Shown: piece after piece, positions 5,765-7,598 of the stretch
Layout of the letters: each line of letters opens with the position of its first letter
How positions within the stretch are numbered: position 1 is the stretch's first letter
Source: Actinomycetales bacterium
Lineage (GTDB): Bacteria > Actinomycetota > Actinomycetes > Actinomycetales > Cellulomonadaceae
DNA: 7,598 bases
Assembly (NCBI GenBank): GCA_015655615.1
Contig: JAATES010000099.1
Location: 1 to 7,598 of the forward strand
Direction of reading: 5' to 3'
Made by a program: the position numbers and the translations under genes
Notes under the pieces: model-generated
Database searches by the model: none
Told to the model about the DNA's origin: nothing
What the model saw: only the letters and a program-made list of their open reading frames with translations

Positions 5765-6886
5765 ATGCAGTGCCATCACTTCGACGCGGGCCGGTGCCGC
5801 TCATGCGTCATGATCCGGCAGCCCTACGCCGACCAGGTGGCCGCCAAACAGGACCACTGTGCCGCTCTGGTCACGCCCCGGGCGTGGCTTCCTCCGGCGT
5901 TCAGCCGGGAATCCGGATTCCGCAACAAGGCGAAGATGGCCGTCAGCGGCGAGGTCACCGCCCCCCGGCTCGGCATCCTCGACCCTGGCGGGCACGGCGT
6001 CGACCTCAGCGACTGCGGCCTCTACCCAGCGAGCCTGCAAGCAGTCTTCCCGGTGCTCGCCGGGTTCATCGCCCAGGCCGCGCTCGTGCCCTACGACCTC
6101 GCCACCCGCCGCGGAGAGCTCAAGTACCTGCTGGTCACACAGTCACCCGACGGGGAGCTGATGGTCCGGTTCGTCCTGCGCTCCACCGAGTCGCTCGCGA
6201 GGATCCGCAAACACCTGCCCTCGCTCGCCTCAGCCCTGCCACGGCTGCGCGTCGCGTCGGCCAACATCCACCCCGACCATCAAGCCCGCGTCGAAGGCGC
6301 TACCGAGATCCCGCTCACCGAGGAGCAGGCCCTCGCCATGCGGCTCAACGACGTGACCCTCTACGTGCGACCGCAGAGCTTCTTCCAGACCAACACGGAG
6401 GTCGCGGCCGAGCTCTACCGGCAGGGCCGAGCCTGGGCCGATTCCGTCGCCCCGTCCTCGGTCTGGGATCTGTACTGCGGCGTCGGCGGATTCGCCCTGC
6501 ACTGCCATCGGCCCGGTCGCCGGGTACTCGGCATCGAGTCCAGCGCCGAGGCCGTGCTCAGCGCGACGCGCGGCGCCCAGCAGGCGGACCTGTCGGATGT
6601 CTCCTTCATGACCGCCGACGCCAGGGCCTTCGCCGCCGCGCAGCCGAGCTCGTCCCATCCGGACCTGGTCATCGTGAACCCGCCTCGCCGCGGGATCGGA
6701 CCCGACCTCAGCCAGTGGCTCGAATCCTCCGCAGTCGGCCACGTCATCTATTCCAGCTGCAACGCCGAGACCCTGGCCCGTGACCTCGCCGCCATGCCCT
6801 CACTGCGCCCTCGCGAGGCACGCGTGCTGGACATGTTCCCGCAGAGCCCGCACTACGAGGTCATGGTCCTGCTCGAACGCACCTGA
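5765..6886 (+). CDS. rlmC: 23S rRNA (uracil-747-C5)-methyltransferase RlmC
   Basis: S-adenosylmethionine-dependent enzyme that makes m5U at position 747 (E. coli numbering) of 23S rRNA. The 373-residue product is nearly the same length as E. coli RlmC (375) and follows it from the first residues, MQCHHFDAGRCRSC. Cysteines C3, C11, C14 and C84 (DLSDCGLYP) sit where the iron-sulfur cluster ligands are found. GFRNKAKMAVSG, RGELKYLLVT, RFVLRS and RPQSFFQTN are family blocks. The SAM motif is D235-LYCGVGG, NPPRRG is at 305-310, the catalytic nucleophile is C332 in SSCN, and the catalytic base is E365 in HYEV. ATG 5765 is preferred over an in-frame TTG at 5720, because the extra 15 residues have no family counterpart and a -10 box lies inside them. 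The gene is divergent from the dioxygenase and probably leaderless. All key residues are present. Confidence 0.96.
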   Translation: MQCHHFDAGRCRSCVMIRQPYADQVAAKQDHCAALVTPRAWLPPAFSRESGFRNKAKMAVSGEVTAPRLGILDPGGHGVDLSDCGLYPASLQAVFPVLAGFIAQAALVPYDLATRRGELKYLLVTQSPDGELMVRFVLRSTESLARIRKHLPSLASALPRLRVASANIHPDHQARVEGATEIPLTEEQALAMRLNDVTLYVRPQSFFQTNTEVAAELYRQGRAWADSVAPSSVWDLYCGVGGFALHCHRPGRRVLGIESSAEAVLSATRGAQQADLSDVSFMTADARAFAAAQPSSSHPDLVIVNPPRRGIGPDLSQWLESSAVGHVIYSSCNAETLARDLAAMPSLRPREARVLDMFPQSPHYEVMVLLERT

Positions 6887-6946
6887 CCCCAGCCGCCGGC
6901 GTTCGCTCCGCAGCCAACCGTCCTGCCCGGCCGCCTCCCGCCTCAC

Positions 6947-6971
6947 CCGGGATCCCGGATGGAATATCCCG
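6947..6971. repeat. 12-bp perfect palindrome and nested GGAT/ATCC inverted repeats
   Basis: CCGGGATCCCGG at 6947-6958 is a perfect palindrome. CGGGAT (6948-6953) also pairs with ATCCCG (6966-6971) across 12 bases, and GGAT at 6957-6960 pairs with ATCC at 6966-6969. The cluster lies in the 176-bp gap between rlmC and the ene-reductase. No T-run follows, so it is a poor intrinsic terminator; an operator for the downstream gene is possible. High GC raises the chance background. Confidence 0.3.
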
Positions 6972-7010
6972 CCGGTTCGCGCCGTTGCCACCACAGTCGC
7001 TTCCGGCGCA

Positions 7011-7039
7011 CTGAGACCGGGACCGGCCACCCCTACTGA
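7011..7039 (+). promoter_or_regulatory. Weak candidate promoter for the ene-reductase
   Basis: CTGAGA (7011-7016, 4 of 6 to TTGACA) is followed after 17 bp by TACTGA (7034-7039), a poor -10 that has the leading TA but lacks the final T. Transcription would begin near 7046 and leave a short leader containing AAGGA. I found no TAnnnT hexamer in 6887-7062, so the true promoter may differ or the gene may be read through from rlmC. Confidence 0.2.
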
Positions 7040-7052
7040 GCAGCCACGTAGC

Positions 7053-7057
7053 AAGGA
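7053..7057 (+). promoter_or_regulatory. Shine-Dalgarno AAGGA pointing at a non-canonical ATC start
   Basis: AAGGA is followed by 5 bases to ATC 7063 and 8 bases to ATC 7066, the latter ideal spacing. No ATG, GTG or TTG exists in this frame between the upstream in-frame TGA at 7012-7014 and the first ATG near 7177, which lies inside the conserved domain. The ribosome site therefore marks the start region although the start codon itself is unusual. Confidence 0.6.
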
Positions 7058-7062
7058 TCACG

Positions 7063-7598
7063 ATCATCACCCTCTTCTCACCCGTCACGCTCGGGTCCCT
7101 CGCCCTGTCCAACCGGCTCGTCCTGGCGCCGCTGACTCGCAGGCGGGCACGGGCCGACGGCGTTCCGACCCCGCTCATGGCCGAGTACTACTCGCAGCGG
7201 GCGACGCTGGGGCTGCTCATCTCCGAGGGCGTGTACCCCTCCGCCGAGTCGCGCGCCTATCCCGACCAGCCGGGCATCGTCACGGACGAGCAGGCCGAGG
7301 GCTGGCGCAGCGTGACCTCTGCCGTGCACGCCGCCGGTGGCTTGATCGTCGCGCAGCTCATGCACAGCGGACGGGTCTCGCACCCGCTGGTGTCCGGGAC
7401 GGACCGGATCGTCGCACCGAGTGCCGTCGCCATCGAGGGTGAGGTGCGCCTCCCCGACCAGAAGGTGCCCTTCGCCGTGCCCCACGCTCTGACGACCGCC
7501 GAGCTGTCCGTGGTCCGGGACGAGTTCGTCGCGGCTGCACGACGCGCCGTCGATGCCGGATTCGACGGCGTGGAATTGCACAGTGCGAACGGCTACCT
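7063..7598 (+). CDS. Old yellow enzyme-family FMN ene-reductase (partial, runs off right edge)
   Basis: N-terminal half of an NAD(P)H:flavin oxidoreductase of the old yellow enzyme family, which reduces activated C=C bonds of enones, quinones or nitro compounds in the cytoplasm. After the start come LFSPVTLGSLALSNRLVLAPLTRRRA (read in pieces: LFSPVTLG, then NRLVLAPLTRRRA), then GVPTPLMAEYYSQRA, LISEGVYPS, GWRSVTSAVHAAGG, QLMHSGRVSHP and, at the edge, GVELHSANGYL. H173 and N176 (counted from ATC 7063) form the His/Asn pair that binds the substrate carbonyl oxygen in classical members. About half of the usual ~360 residues are visible. The frame is open from 7015 but contains no ATG, GTG or TTG before the conserved domain; ATC at 7063 or 7066, after AAGGA, is the best start. 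CTG at 7036 is an alternative without a ribosome site. The family is certain; substrate and start are not. Confidence 0.9.
   Translation, partial: MITLFSPVTLGSLALSNRLVLAPLTRRRARADGVPTPLMAEYYSQRATLGLLISEGVYPSAESRAYPDQPGIVTDEQAEGWRSVTSAVHAAGGLIVAQLMHSGRVSHPLVSGTDRIVAPSAVAIEGEVRLPDQKVPFAVPHALTTAELSVVRDEFVAAARRAVDAGFDGVELHSANGY

Noticed and set aside
5070..5813. 247-codon plus-strand frame opposite the dioxygenase
   Set aside because: Antisense to ygiD; crosses its promoter and the rlmC start, with no family features.
5770..6783. 337-codon plus-strand frame in another phase of rlmC
   Set aside because: Arg/Pro-rich out-of-frame translation of a gene that matches RlmC along its whole length.
6959..7039. 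26-codon open frame (ATG to TGA) upstream of the ene-reductase, a possible leader peptide
   Set aside because: Weak ribosome site, no run of regulatory codons and no attenuator hairpin with a T-run.
6887..7062. A second RosR-like GTTGA-N4-TCAAC operator controlling the ene-reductase
   Set aside because: I looked for it in the gap and did not find either half-site in the right arrangement.

Overview
The window reads as ordinary chromosomal DNA of a high-GC actinobacterium. Coding frames end mostly in G or C, candidate -10 boxes are of the actinobacterial TAnnnT type, and one gene appears to be leaderless. An RlmC-type methyltransferase beside an ornithine/pyruvate reductive-condensation enzyme fits Micrococcales best, but genus cannot be fixed from this window. 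I see no transposase, integrase, phage gene, CRISPR array, tRNA or rRNA.

Layout: (1) 102-3566 (+), a large SWIM zinc finger plus SNF2/Swi2 ATPase. (2) 3663-4985 (+), an N5-(carboxyethyl)ornithine synthase-like dehydrogenase of the alanine dehydrogenase/transhydrogenase fold, with its own TAGGGT -10 and an AAGGA ribosome site. (3) 4833-5663 (-), a YgiD/DODA-type class III extradiol dioxygenase, convergent with gene 2 and overlapping its last 153 bp. (4) 5765-6886 (+), RlmC, the 23S rRNA m5U747 methyltransferase, divergent from gene 3 across a 101-bp promoter region. (5) from about 7063 to the right edge (+), the first ~178 codons of an old yellow enzyme-type FMN ene-reductase.

The five genes do not form one pathway. 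Each seems to have its own promoter, and the strand changes twice. Genes 3 and 5 are both redox/aromatic-compound enzymes, and gene 3 carries an 18-bp inverted-repeat operator strongly resembling the site I recall for the redox-sensing MarR-family repressor RosR, so an oxidant or quinone stress theme is possible for the right half.

The points most worth checking are structural. The gene 2/gene 3 overlap has a C-terminal tail overprinted on dioxygenase codons, with a CTAG that would be a perfect shared stop if one base were removed. The RosR-like operator sits on the dioxygenase promoter. The ene-reductase has a good ribosome site but no ATG, GTG or TTG start and appears to begin at ATC. I found no convincing evidence of a wholly new multi-gene system.
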